This document shows, piece by piece, positions 1-11,165 of a stretch of DNA of 64,000 bases; the stretch's first letter is position 1; the number at the start of each line of letters is the position of its first letter. The notes below the pieces were generated by a model that saw only the letters and a program-made list of their open reading frames with translations, was not told the DNA's origin and made no database searches. The stretch is from Misgurnus anguillicaudatus (taxonomy: Eukaryota > Chordata > Actinopteri > Cypriniformes > Cobitidae): NCBI RefSeq assembly GCF_027580225.2, contig NC_073354.2, positions 30,524,001-30,588,000 on the forward strand, written 5' to 3'. The translations under genes and the position numbers were made by a program.

Positions 1-291
1 CCTCAAAAGGGAACGCGGTTCCCTGATATTCATCAGATTGGAACAGGCAGGTTCAGAGGAGAGAAATAAAATGATGGACAGCTTAGGTTGACATTAGTTA
101 ATCATTAATTAACAGACCACCAACACAAGATAACGCGTGCAAAATGTTTCTTACATCTTGGCATTGTTGGAGACTTTTTACGTGACATTCACTCTTCTCA
201 ATAAGCAGCTACCGCTGCTTCTGTGGGCTCCACCCCCGACCCAAAGCCTTCACAGGCTGTCTAGTCCTTGCGCAGCAGAGCAGAGTCTCTC

Positions 292-1572
292 TTAGGCCAT
301 GTTTACATTAGAGCATTTGCGTTTTAAAACGGCATTTTAAAATGAAAACGATCCTCGTTTATACTGGCATTTTTAAAAGAATCTTCATCCACACTTTACA
401 CCACCATAAACGCATGAAACTTGACCAATCACGTAACTGGGCATGCGCATATAAGTGTAAAATAACTTATTACTCTAATAATAGCTTACCTTTGCACGTT
501 TATGCAGCCTAGGGGTGTGCGATATTGACAAAAAGTCATACATGGGTCCTTTGCTGGCAACTATAACAGACACTATTTTTGAACCTATAAAAATGTGTTT
601 GGGAAAGTCTTATACTGTTCTATTTCCCCCCTACAACATATTCATATGATTAATAGGTTAATTTTGATTTTATAACTAAACAGAAAGGTCTTTATGATTT
701 AAAAAAAAGCATTCAAGTGAACAGTACTAAACATTAGCGAAGTTGAAGCAAAAATAAATTTCAGCAAATGCAAACTTTAATCAAACATAGTAAGAGGTGA
801 AGTATTGCTTTAGCCTACCAGAAATGCTTATTGCATTAATTTTTAAAAGTGTGCGAGGTCCGTGCACGTCCTCCGCTAGCAACACACAAATAGCTAAAAA
901 CGCAAGCGCCTAAACCAGCATTATATTAATGACGTTGAGTTTATTGTTTTTATTAATTTATATTCACAAAACTAATCAACAAAACATCGATTAAAATTAA
1001 GAGACAAATTATCTGAAACGAAATTCATTTTAAAGTAGCAAACAAAACTTACATTAAACTGGAAAATAATGTCTGACCCATTACAATTCTCCCTTCATAT
1101 TGGCCTTTGCAACGCCTATATGGCGTATAAAATTACAGTCTATCTTTAAATTTAAACAAAACATAAACACATTAAACCCAACAATACTCACACATTAATA
1201 TAAAACAGGCATTATCTATAAGGATACATGTTAAAACAATCCGATATAGCGTTTATAATAGCTGGTTGGTAGATGTTTACTATTTTTGGCAAAACCTCCG
1301 TTGCAAACCAACATTTACATCAATAAAATAATTTTTACTTTGAAAATGATGCGCTGTCACGTTAATATCAGCTGTTCGTTTACATAAGACTCCGTCTACG
1401 TTCATTTACACTTAGAGCAACGTCTGAGTTCTCAAACTAAAACAGGGTCTTCAGCGTTTGCGAACGAATCCGTTTATGAGGGTCGAAAACGGTGATGTAG
1501 TGTAGATGAAAGGCGTAAACGTAGCAAAAGTAACGCGTTTTAAAGCATAAACGCATTAATGTAAACATAGCC
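292..1572. mobile_element. 1281-bp TIR DNA element inserted in element A
   Basis: This block is absent from the inverted sister copy near 14178-14190, where the flanks are continuous, so the sister is the empty site. The ends are inverted repeats: GGCCATGTTTACATTA near 295 and its complement, with one difference, ending at 1572. The similarity then extends through GCRTTT and GTTTTAAAACG for about 40 bp. The interior is AT-rich with no coding potential. No clear target-site duplication is seen, so the superfamily is open. Confidence 0.7.
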
Positions 1573-2770
1573 CCAGTTGCAATCGGGGCAGGAGAAGTGG
1601 TTATCTATCCGCGTCCAGACGGCATAAACGTGCATGCGGGAAGCCGGAGCAGGCGGATCCCGCGATGGCTTACATATATGGCGAGATATAAATATAAAAT
1701 GGTCTTTGAATAAAATGAATCACTGTACATAAAATAAATGTACTTGAAGGAGCTGAGCAGCAGCACATTTAGAACAGACAAACTGTACGGAGCTGACGCG
1801 TTAATGGGCTATTTACCTACAAAACAACGTTTCCCATCATTTATCAGTGTATGTTTTGAACTGGACTGTTTGGCCATATAAACATGAACATACACACATT
1901 CGTTTTATGAGAACATAAGCAGATAAACAAACGAGAAAACATTTTCAAGCATTCATGTGTCTTAAAATAACATTTTTGACAGTTCAGAGAGAAAGAGAAA
2001 CGTGAAATAATGTATTAAGCCAGTGTAGTAAGAATGCAAATGTGACGTGATGACGTCACTGTTAAGCAAATGACGCAATGACGTAATCTAGCTACATTTA
2101 GCGACTTTCCAAGCAAGCTTAGCTACTTTCCATTGAAAATAGTTGGCAACACTGGTTTCTTATGCTTACATGCTTGTTGAAGATGCGTAGAGCGACTGCC
2201 TTCGGGACGTTAAATCAAGTGTAAGACACGAAATGCTGTAAAACTATAACTGTCGAATTTTTGAGGCAATCAATTAAAACAACATAAACACTGACACTAC
2301 AAGGTGACCTGAACGATTTATATCGAAATGAATTGGAACGAATGACGGACATACTCCTTGCTTGTAGTCACATTGGTCCTAAATATTGCATGAAATGCTG
2401 TTAATAGAACATCCTGCTATACTGTTGATAAGAAAGTTATTGTTTACAGTGACATAGCGATTTTAGACTATTTGAGCGACAAAGATACTAAAGTGAACTT
2501 TTCCAGTGCGCATACGTGCACAAACTCAAAGCTCACGCACTGAAAAGCGCGTTCAAAGATCACGGAAACATAAGTTCTTTGGGCTTGACAGGAGATATAC
2601 GCACAAATTATCTTAATACCTGTAAGGAATGGATGTCTTCCGGCACTTCCACAGAGAGTATTGCAACATCTTCCGATTCCGAGCAAGCCATGGTAACGCC
2701 GAAAAGGGTAAGGAATAAAATTCTATCGATCGCATTAGTACTGGCTCAGTCTACAATCTGCTATGCAAAT

Positions 2771-2837
2771 GTCTGTGCGACAGACTCGGTAAAAATGTCT
2801 GTGCGACAGACTCGGTAAAATTGTCTGTGCGACAGAG
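2771..2837. repeat. Three palindromic boxes at 26-bp spacing
   Basis: GTCTGTGCGACAGAC (6-bp arms around GCG) begins at 2771, 2797 and 2823. The third copy has a changed last arm base. They are separated by TCGGTAAAA(A/T)T linkers. The same array appears inverted at about 12930-12990. The solo end at 14704-14874 stops just after the first box, so the array lies immediately inside the element's terminal segment. Confidence 0.75.
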
Positions 2838-2994
2838 TAGCTACAGAGCGTCTGATTAACTGCTTAAATACTGTTGATTAAAGCAGGTGAGAGTGATTAA
2901 GCAGCTGAGCGTCAGCTGGAGTAGTTAGCGATCAGTGCTCTGCCTGAACTACGCTTGAATTCCATCCGGTCACTCAAGCTATATATCTGATTGT

Positions 2995-3604
2995 ATAAAT
3001 GTACACATTTCACCTATACATTTTAGCGATGTAGTAGTTACATTAGTAGTAACCATAGTAACCTTAGTTTAAACATGGTATTAGTAGTAAAATCACAGTA
3101 ACCACATACAGGATTTTACCATTGTCTAACCATAGTTTTTACCATTGTAAAATCATAGTAGCCACTAATTTACTATTAGCCTCACCATAGTAACCATAGT
3201 TTAACCATGGTATTTCTAGTAAAGCTATAGTAACCAGAAATTTACCCTTATTTCACCATATAAACCATAGTTTAATCATGGTATTTCTAGTAAAACTACA
3301 GTACCACAGTAACCATTGTTTTACCATGGTACTTCCAGTAAAACTATAGTAACCACAAGTGTACTTTTTATCTCACTATAGCATTCATAGTTTAACCATG
3401 GTATTTCTAGTAAAACTATACTAGCCACAAATGTACTATTATCTCACCATACTTACCATAGTTTAACCATGGTATTTCTAGTAAAATTATAGTAACCAGA
3501 AATTTACCCTTATCTCACCATAGTAACCATAGTTTAACCATGATACTTCCAGTAAAACTATGGTAACCAGAGATTTACCATTGTATCATCATAACCATAG
3601 TTAA
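2995..3604. repeat. 71-bp minisatellite, first block
   Basis: Tandem degenerate units carry the phrases accatagt, agtttaaccatggtatttctagtaaaa and ctatagtaacca. The period measured in the sister block is 71 bp (5382 to 5453). The block is separated from the one at 5232-6160 only by element B, so both are one array. Units contain the small palindrome accatggt. No coding content. Confidence 0.8.
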
Positions 3605-5231
3605 CCATGTAATTTTTCAACCTTCATAATACATTTTCAAGACCCTTATGATAGTACATCGACTTTAAATAGGTTGAATGACATGTCTACCATAGCCTGT
3701 CGGGGTCTGTATCGTTTTTACTCGTACTTTAAAACTTTTTTTCTGGTAGTAACCAGGGCACAAAAAAACCCTACAAATTCGACTGCTTTACGGCATACGT
3801 CACTTCCTCCACACAATTTTTTTTAACGTGAATTTTGCTGGAGGCTACTTAAGGAGTGTAGAGAGCAACTTCTATTTTGTGACTCTGTGGCACCGTGTTA
3901 CGGCGCATTCACACGGGGCGTCAGCGTTAACGCTTCTCATTCACTTTTAATGGGTGACGTCATGCGTTGCCGAACTGAATTGTGGATCCGTCGGCGCCGC
4001 GTCAGTGCCGTTGCTCGCGGCAGAAGTTGAACATTTCTCAACTTTTCATGCGGCAACGCGTGCGTCAGCCAATCAGATTGCCTTATGCAAATTACCTAGA
4101 CTGAGCCAGCCAATTACATTTATGGAAGAACGGAGCATGTGTAGCGGCCACTGTGATTGGCTGTTGGCCACGCTTCAGACAAGCCTTCCGTTAAGCGTTA
4201 ACGCTTACGCCCCGTGTGAATGCGCCGTTAGTGTCACGGACCTATGACACGGGCGACCCGGGTTCGATTCCCCTTTAAGGCAATTTTTTATATAAACTCA
4301 CGATCTTGATTCATACATAAATGCGATCTTCTTTATAAATGACGGCGATTATCTTGCATATAGTTCCCTGTATTCAGATGCTGCATTCACGTGTTCACAT
4401 ATTTACCTTTCTTTTACTGTCTATGTATTTACATTACAATCCAGGATGCTATAGCAGTCAAACTTGCTCAAACTCAAACAGTGTAAAACCAAACCCTATT
4501 CATTCACCAATCAGATCTGAGCGTTTCTCTCTTCTCTCTTCCTCAATTGCTGCGTTCCGCTGTCACTCACGTGACATATTACAAAGCGGCAGACCTAAAC
4601 ACATCGGTTCACTTGGATTTGGAGTGACAATTTTCACATAAAAGAGAGGAAATACGAGCGCCATTGCGGAAAATCCTGGTGGCGAGGGAGAGAGAGACGA
4701 TGCAACAATATTTGTTTGGAAAAAGGCAAGGAAATACTTCTGGTCCTTTCTCAATTGGAAGGCTGCAGCCTCCGGAGGTCAAATATGCAGGCTGCATACG
4801 TCATCAAGCCTGGTTTATTAAGGTAAACTGAGCATTACATACGCAAGTCATAAGCATACTGCAACAATTTACGATCAACTAAGTATAATAGTCAACTTTA
4901 TAATTGTTAATATTCTGAAATAAGACAGTCTTGATGACGTATGCAGCTTAGAAATACGACATCCGGAGGCTGCAACCTTCAGATTGAGAAATGGCTTCTG
5001 CCACGACGAGTTCCTCACCAAAAGTTGTAACATGACTGCGTTTCTCACTGATGCCTCAAAATGTTGATCGTTTAGCGTTTTAAAGGTTTAGTTTTTAGTT
5101 TAGTTTTAAGGTTGGCCAGTTCTTTTCCTTTGCGACAGTGCTGCGGCGCTTGTGGCCTCTAGGGGCGCTAGGCGTGAAAAATACATGTCAAGCGCCCCCT
5201 AGTGGCCAAAAAGTTCCGCGGTGTGCCTTTA
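3605..5231. mobile_element. Element B copy 1, with tRNA-like core, inserted in the minisatellite
   Basis: This is a direct copy of 15218-16507, plus the nested MITE at 3901-4227. Copy 2 ends in imperfect inverted repeats (ttaaagtgataccatg against catggtgtccctttaa). In copy 1 the ends merge with minisatellite sequence. A tRNA-like stretch with a B-box (gggttcgattcc, about 4259-4272) lies in the first half. The element therefore looks like either a DNA element that captured a tRNA-derived SINE or a composite repeat. No protein frame is convincing. Confidence 0.65.
3901..4227. mobile_element. PIF/Harbinger-type MITE, 327 bp, with TTA duplication
   Basis: The ends are inverted repeats (CGGCGCATTCACACGGGGCG at 3901, its complement ending 4227), each followed inward by an AGCGTTAACGCT-like palindrome. 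TTA flanks both sides (3898-3900 and 4228-4230). Element B copy 2 has the uninterrupted site with a single TTA (near 15531), which proves insertion with a 3-bp duplication, typical of PIF/Harbinger. No transposase is encoded. Confidence 0.85.
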
Positions 5232-6165
5232 ACCATCGTATTTCTAGTAAAACTATAGTAACCAAAATTTACTATTATCTTACCATAGTATTCATAGTTT
5301 AACCATGGTATCTCTAGTAAAACTATAGTTACCACAATTAACTATTATCTCACCATAGTATCCGCAAATATACTATTATGTCACCATAGTATTCATAGTT
5401 TAATCATGGTATTTCTAGTAAAAATATAGTAACCGCAAATATACTATTATCTCACCATAGTATTCATAGTTTAACCATGATATTTCTAGTAAAACTATAG
5501 TAACCGAGAATTTACTATTATCTCAATATATTAACCACAGTTTAATCATGGTATTTCCAGTAAAACTATAGTAACCACAGTAAGCATTGTTTTACCATGG
5601 TACTTCCAGTAAAACTATAGTAACCACAAGTGTACTATTATCTCACCATAGTAACCGCAAATTTACTATTATCTCGCCATAGTATTCATAGTTTAACTAT
5701 GGTATTTCTATAACTATAGTAACCACAAATTTACTATTATCTCACCACAGTAACCGCAAATTTAATATTATCTCACCATAGTATTCATAGTTTAACCAGG
5801 GTATTTCTAGTAAAACTATAGTAACCGCAAATTTACTATTATCTCAATATAGTAACCATAGTTTAACCATGGTATTTCCAGAAAAACTATAGTAATAACA
5901 GTAACCATTGTTTTACCATGGTACTTCTAGTAAAACTATAGTAATCACAAATTTAATATTATCTCACCATAGTATTCATAGTTTAAGCATGGTATTTCTA
6001 GTAAAACTATAATAACCACAAATATACCATGGTTGCACTATAGTAACAATAGTTTAATCTTGTAGTTAAACCATATTAACCACAAATTTATCGCTGTCTC
6101 GCTGTAGCAACCATATAGTTTAACCACAGTATTTGTAGTTAAACCATGGTAATTAATCTGCCTTA
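5232..6165. repeat. 71-bp minisatellite, second block
   Basis: About 13 degenerate units continue the array from 2995-3604, read as caccatagtattcatag, tttaaccatggtatttctag, taaaactatagtaacc and acaaatttactattatct. Some units are truncated, and the last ones decay toward 6160. Confidence 0.8.
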
Positions 6166-6220
6166 AAACATACTACCCTTTTAGTATAATAAAGTAATGG
6201 TTCATTTTCATTGGGGAGTA

Positions 6221-6259
6221 CACACACACACACACGCACGCACGCACGCGCACACACAA
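6221..6259. repeat. CA/CG dinucleotide microsatellite
   Basis: A run of cacaca followed by gcacgcacgcacgcgcacacac, immediately after the minisatellite decays. Confidence 0.9.
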
Positions 6260-7313
6260 TCTTTATACACGCACACAAAATCCAACGGCAAACAGTAATC
6301 ATTTCAGTAAGGAAATGAAGTTAAGCCACACTTCAGATCATTCTCATGTTAATGTCCTCTATATAAATATGTCTTTAGGGGATAATTGTTAAGACGGATC
6401 GCCTCAAGACGAGTGTCTGCATTAGAGTGCTCTTAAAATGCTCTTAAAACATTTCCCCTTTCAATGGAACAAATAGCTCAAGTTGTTTTACAGCCTCTCG
6501 GCTAGTACTGCCAACTTAATGGAAACGCTGGGATCCCTGATTCAATAATGAAGTAAAAAAACTACAAGTATGGATGACTGTGGACAAGAGGACAGATCGA
6601 GGGCCTGCCAGCCGCCTCCAGCTACAGCATTAACATTCACCCACATAAAACAACCATCCAACGACCTCAATGAAACAACTCGCACAGCTATTTATTCCGT
6701 TTTAAGCGACACATCCCAGAAACAAGCCATTCAGATGGCCCTTCCACCGGAGGGAATTAAGCCAAGATGGACGTGTTTTCCAACGAAATGCCTCGGCTTC
6801 ACCCTTCCGAAAGCATTTGTAAACCGCACGAGGCACACAAATCCCATCGATGTGAGCTACCACCCCTGCAACCGCAAAACCTGACTGCGTATCCCCAAAG
6901 GAAAGCCTTTGCCTAATTTCCTTGTTATGGATGCACAAAGTGTTTTCCCGCACTTTACACACAGTAATAGACACTCTCTCATGCTTCTGTCTGCTCTCAG
7001 AGGTAAAATCATTTTAAATACGGTCCTTTCTTTAAATGGAACCTGGGACAGTACCCTTGATAAAAGCTGTAATTAAGAAAGGAACGTGTTGATTAGTTTG
7101 AGTCCTTCATTACCTTTGCAGAGGTTCCTCATGTACTGTAATAATTAAAGCTGTAATGGCCAATATAGCGACCCGATTAGTGTTTCTATACATCTCGGAA
7201 AACAAACCGGCAATATCATAGGCTGGCTTTGGAGGATTCAGAGCTTGCACGATATTACTCATCTTTTGTAGTTTTTAATCTCGTGTCTGAAACATCACCG
7301 TTACATCACCTTT
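6260..7313. other. Intron-like sequence, nothing recognised
   Basis: No repeat partner in the window, RNA gene or convincing exon was found. Open frames here (6570-6884 plus, 6702-6974 minus) overlap each other and have no family signature. Confidence 0.5.
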
Positions 7314-7383
7314 AAAGGGACACTCCACTTTTTTGAAAATATGCTAATTTTCCAGCTCACCTAGAGTTAAACATTTGAATCTT

Positions 7384-8340
7384 ACCCCGGATTCCCACCG
7401 ACTGCGGATCCGCTGCGGAAAGGCGGCGGAGTCAATCGGTTTCCATTCAAGTCAATGTGTGTATTTCCACTGACTGCGTTCCGGCCATCCGCAGCCCTCC
7501 GGAACAAATACGCAGAGCTTCTATTTTTGACGGATGCCAGACAGCTCCGCAGGGCGGAGACATGACTATATCGCGTGATCATACCTGAATTCACGAGATC
7601 TCGTGTTGTGATCCAACACATCCTCACCCCATGTCGTCAATATTTGACGACACTTGACCATTCGTCAATATGTGACGGGGAGGGTATACCTTTCGCGTCA
7701 TTTTTTGACGAACTGGGGACTTCAATACTATTACGTCCCTTGCATTCTCTTTCCTGTTTTCTTGCCATTTTCGCGTCGGTTTAGGGTTAGATTACGCAAA
7801 ATTAAACAGTGTACGCAAAATTAAACAGTTGTCACCTGGCGTTGGGGTTAGAGTTAGGTACGACAGTTGTCACCTGGCGTTGGGGTTAGAGTTAGGTTTG
7901 GGTAGGGATGTCATTATGTAAATCTAACCCTAAACCGACGCGAAAATGGTAAGAAAATAGGAAAGAGAATGCAACGGACGTAATAGTATTGAAGTCCCCA
8001 GTTCGTCAAAAAATGACGCGAAAGGTATACCCTCCCCGTCACATATTGACGAATGGTCAAGTGTCGTCAAATATTGACGACATGGGGTGAGGATGGGTTG
8101 TGTGATCTGGGCTGGTCCAGCAAAACGTCATAATTTAACGTCATAATTGGCGGAGACAGAACTAGATATTGCGCGATCATCACGTGAATTTACGAGACCT
8201 CATGGGTCATCGGCACTTCGGCACGCAGCCGCTCTGCAACAAATACGGAACTGGTGGGTATTGGCGGACCGCGGAATGCGGACCCGTAACGCAGCGGAGC
8301 CGATCTGCAGCCGCTCCGCAGTTGGTGGAAATCCGGGGTC
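7384..8340. mobile_element. Non-autonomous TIR element nested in repeat R
   Basis: Inverted ends: CCCCGGATTCCCACCGACTG at the left and CAGTTGGTGGAAATCCGGGG at the right, followed by further inverted similarity (gcggatccgctgcgg; cgcgatcatcacgtgaatt). Flanks are TTAC (left) and TCAC (right), against TCACC at the empty site near 19575, so a short imperfect duplication is possible. A long hairpin occupies its centre. No transposase was found. Confidence 0.7.
7614..8098. repeat. Long palindrome (arms about 175-180 bp, loop about 130 bp)
   Basis: Arm 7614-7792 reads back almost perfectly in 7924-8098. Landmarks are cctcaccccatgtcgtcaat / attgacgacatggggtgagg and gtcggtttagggttag / ctaaccctaaaccgac. 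The loop holds a short direct repeat (agttgtcacctggcgttggg, twice). Arms this similar suggest recent origin or gene conversion. It may itself be a foldback element inside 7384-8340. Confidence 0.85.
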
Positions 8341-8765
8341 ACAGTTTTGGAATCCATTCAGCTGATCTCCGGGTCTGGCGCTAGCACTTTTAGCATAGCT
8401 TAGCATAATCCATTGAATCTGATTAGACCCTTAGCATCGTGCTAAAAAAAACCAAAGAGTTTCAATATTTTTCCTATTTAAAACTTGACTCTTCTGTAGT
8501 TACATCGTGTACTAAGACCGACAGAAAAGTAAAAGTTGCGATTTTCTAGGCAGATATGGTTAGGACTATACTCCCATTCTGGCGTAATAATCATGGACTT
8601 TGCTGATGTAACATGGCTGCAGCAGGCGTGATATTACGCACTGCCAGAAAATAGTCCCCTTGGTTACTTTCGGCACTGCGTCCTTAAAATAGCATATTTG
8701 TTATTTTGTACTGTTCTCTTTGTCACTATGACATCATAGCCACACACTTTTCAAAACGAGTTGAA

Positions 8766-9640
8766 TTCTGACCTTGGTTTAAAGGTGCACTGTGTAACTT
8801 TTTGCGCCGACTTTTTGGGACTTTAGCTTATACACCGTATCCCCAAGAGTTAGATAAGTCCATACATACCCTTTTCATCTCTGTGCGTCCCGTTACTGCA
8901 TCTGACGCACCCACCGCTAGCCTAGCTTAGCATAAAGAATGGAAGTAAATTGCTCCAGCTAGCATACTGCTCTTTATAAGTGACAAAATAACACCAACAT
9001 TTTCCTATTTTTATGTTGTGATTTGTTTAGTCACAGCGTGTACAAATAACAAGGTCAGAGATATGACACACAGCCATCTTTAAACCATATACATACTGGA
9101 AACTATATTCTCAGAAGGCGAAGCACTGCTACTTGGGCGTAGTGATTAGCGTAACACTTGCGTGAACTCTCTGCTCCTCACCACGGGGATTCTCAGGTGT
9201 TGCGAGTAAATCATTACGCTGCCTTGCTTTTAAAGCTGGTTGCGCAGTGAGAACAAGCGCCTGTTAAACAAGCAGCTTGTGTTTTATAAAGAAAAAGTGT
9301 CTGACTTTGAGCACGCAGCTCACGCTGTATAAAGAAACAACGCCTGGTATCTACATGAGCCACAGTTGCTTACATTCAGGCGACCTACGGACTGATTGGG
9401 AAGAGATACTTTTCAATTACACAAATGTTCCAGAACGTCTCCTGATCGCTGATTGAGACAATCAGACGGCTCATTCAACATCAGGGGTGAAGCTGAATTA
9501 TGTTTGAGTTTAGTCAGACTGTGTGGTTACGTTTATTTGACTAATCTCACTCCAGTAAACTGGATTTTGAAAAAAACAATATGCATTTGTCAGGCGTTTT
9601 TATCTAGTGCATTTAATGTATACATTTTAATAAATATGTG
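8766..9640. other. Probable old repeat sequence, no gene
   Basis: It begins aaaggtgcactgtgtaact near 8781, reminiscent of the TIR start at 22942. It also contains gctagcctagcttagcataa, a phrase that resembles other dispersed fish repeats. No boundary or coding frame can be fixed. Confidence 0.4.
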
Positions 9641-9714
9641 TGTTCCCTAGGATCAAACCTATGACCTTTTGCATTGCTAATACAATGCCTTACCAGATGA
9701 GCCACAGGAAGATC
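9641..9714 (-). mobile_element. tRNA-derived SINE fragment
   Basis: In reverse complement it reads ctgtggctcatctggtaag, then gcaatgcaaaaggtcatagg and gtttgatcctagggaacaca. This is the same tRNA-like A/B-box arrangement as the copy at 37739-37880. It lacks the SINE tail. Confidence 0.65.
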
Positions 9715-9984
9715 TTGTTTTTTGCACGACTTAATTGTAAAGTTTAGCTGATAAGGCACTTAGAGAAAGCTATTATGCGAAAAAAGGAACAGTTCACTGA
9801 AAAAAAATGAAAATCTGAATTTGTTAGGTTTATATTCGAACCAAGAAAAAGCGATTTGCCAATGGGATAAGAAAATTGCAATTAAATTAAGATATATTTT
9901 TTCAAATATCTTATGCTAATATGTTACAGTTTCACTTCAAGTATTATATATTTTTTGTTACAATGATAGTATCATCAAAAATAA

Positions 9985-10145
9985 TTTATATAGTTGTTAA
10001 AAACCTGTATACATTTCTTTGTTCTGTTTAACATAAAAGACGATATTTTGAGCATTATTTGTAACCAAACCACTTTTGAGCACCATTGACTTCCAAAGTA
10101 TTTTTCTTTCCTACTATGGAAATCAATGGTGTTCCTCTTACCCGC
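9985..10145. mobile_element. Fragment of the foldback MITE family of 43757-44072
   Basis: It shares aacctgtatacatttctttg, agatattttgag-like and tttgtaaccaaacca phrases with the left half of the MITE at 43757. The ends are missing. Confidence 0.5.
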
Positions 10146-10159
10146 CTAATTTACAAATT

Positions 10160-11165
10160 TACAGTGTGTTCACACAAGCCGTGTTTGAGGCGTCAAATTC
10201 GCGTCTACCGCGTCTAGTTTGCCGCTTGAACATTTTGTGTTTACTCGCTTCATTCGCGCATGAAAGCCACGTGTGAAACTTTAGTTCATTCCTCTACCGC
10301 GCCTAGTGTGAACGCAGCATAAGAGTTTGGTTCCAGAACGCGATAAACAGCATTTAAAAAAAAGTTCATGCCAAAATCAGTATTGTATTTGGTAAGTATT
10401 AAAAAGTCAATTCTTCATTTTGAGTTTACTCGCTTCATTCGCGCGTGAAAAACCACGTGTGAAATTTTAGTTCATTCCTCTACCGCGCCTAGTGTGAACG
10501 CAGCATAAGAGTTTGGTTCCAAAACGCGATAAACAGCATTTAAAAAAAAGTTCATGCCAAAATCAGTATTGTATTTGGTAAGTATTAAAAAGTCAATTCT
10601 TCATTTTGAGTTTACTCGCTTCATTCGCGCGTGAAAAACCACGTGTGAAATTTTAGTTCATTCCTCTACCGCGCCTAGTGTGAACGCAGCATAAGAGTTT
10701 GGTTCCAAAACGCGATAAACAGCATTTAAAAAAAAGTTCATGCCAAAATCAGTATTGTATTTGGTAAGTATTAAAAAGTCAATTCTTCATTTTGAGTTTA
10801 CTCGCTTCATTCGCGCGTGAAAAACCACGTGTGAAATTTTAGTTCATTCCTCTACCGCGCCTAGTGTGAACGCAGCATAAGAGTTTGGTTCCAAAACGCG
10901 ATAAACAGCATTTAAAAAAAAGTTCATGCCAAAATCAGTATTGTATTTGGTAAGTATTAAAAAGTCAATTCTTCATTTTGAGTTTACTCACTTCATTCGC
11001 GCGTGAAAAACCACGTGTGAAATTTTAGTTCATTCCTCTACCGCGCCTAGTGTGAACGCAGCATAAGAGTTTGGTTCCAAAACGCGATAAACAGCATTTT
11101 AAAAAAAGTTCATGCCAAAATCAGTATTGTATTTGGTAAGTATTAAAAAGTCAATTCTTCATTTT
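10160..11165 (+). repeat. Five tandem copies of a 186-bp unit, seeded by a MITE end
   Basis: The phrase gtttactcgcttcattcgcg recurs every 186 bp (junction g at 10422, 10608, 10794 and 10980). The first unit, from about 10237, is 185 bp and diverged. Units 2-5 are nearly identical to one another. Sequence upstream (10160-10236) and the first unit match a dispersed fragment at 39390-39500. The spacerless, identical-unit structure is a tandem duplication, not a CRISPR. Confidence 0.9.

Larger units (their letters stand above)
1..2984 (+). mobile_element. Element A, left inverted arm (runs off the window's left edge)
   Basis: Positions 1-291 plus 1573-2984 read as the reverse complement of 12774-14475 with only scattered differences, so the two are inverted copies of one element about 9.8 kb apart. 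The left copy is cut by the window edge at position 1 and split by an insertion at 292-1572. The inner end is a 171-bp terminal segment that also occurs alone at 14704-14874. Two overlapping frames of 100 aa (2516-2818, plus) and 72 aa (2468-2686, minus) stay open in both copies, but match no family I recognise. Class is unknown: no transposase or reverse transcriptase is visible. Confidence 0.75.
7314..8765 (+). mobile_element. Dispersed repeat R, copy 1, interrupted by a TIR element
   Basis: The outer parts (7314-7383 and 8341-8765) match the reverse complement of 19300-19655, including the phrases aaaatatgctaattttccag, ttggaatccattcagct and ttagcatagcttagcataat. The 957 bp between them is absent from the sister, which is therefore an empty site. 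The family is not identified, and no coding frame is present. Confidence 0.65.

Noticed and set aside
10237..11165. CRISPR-like array
   Set aside because: Units are 186 bp, contiguous and wholly repeated with no unique spacers, in a vertebrate genome.
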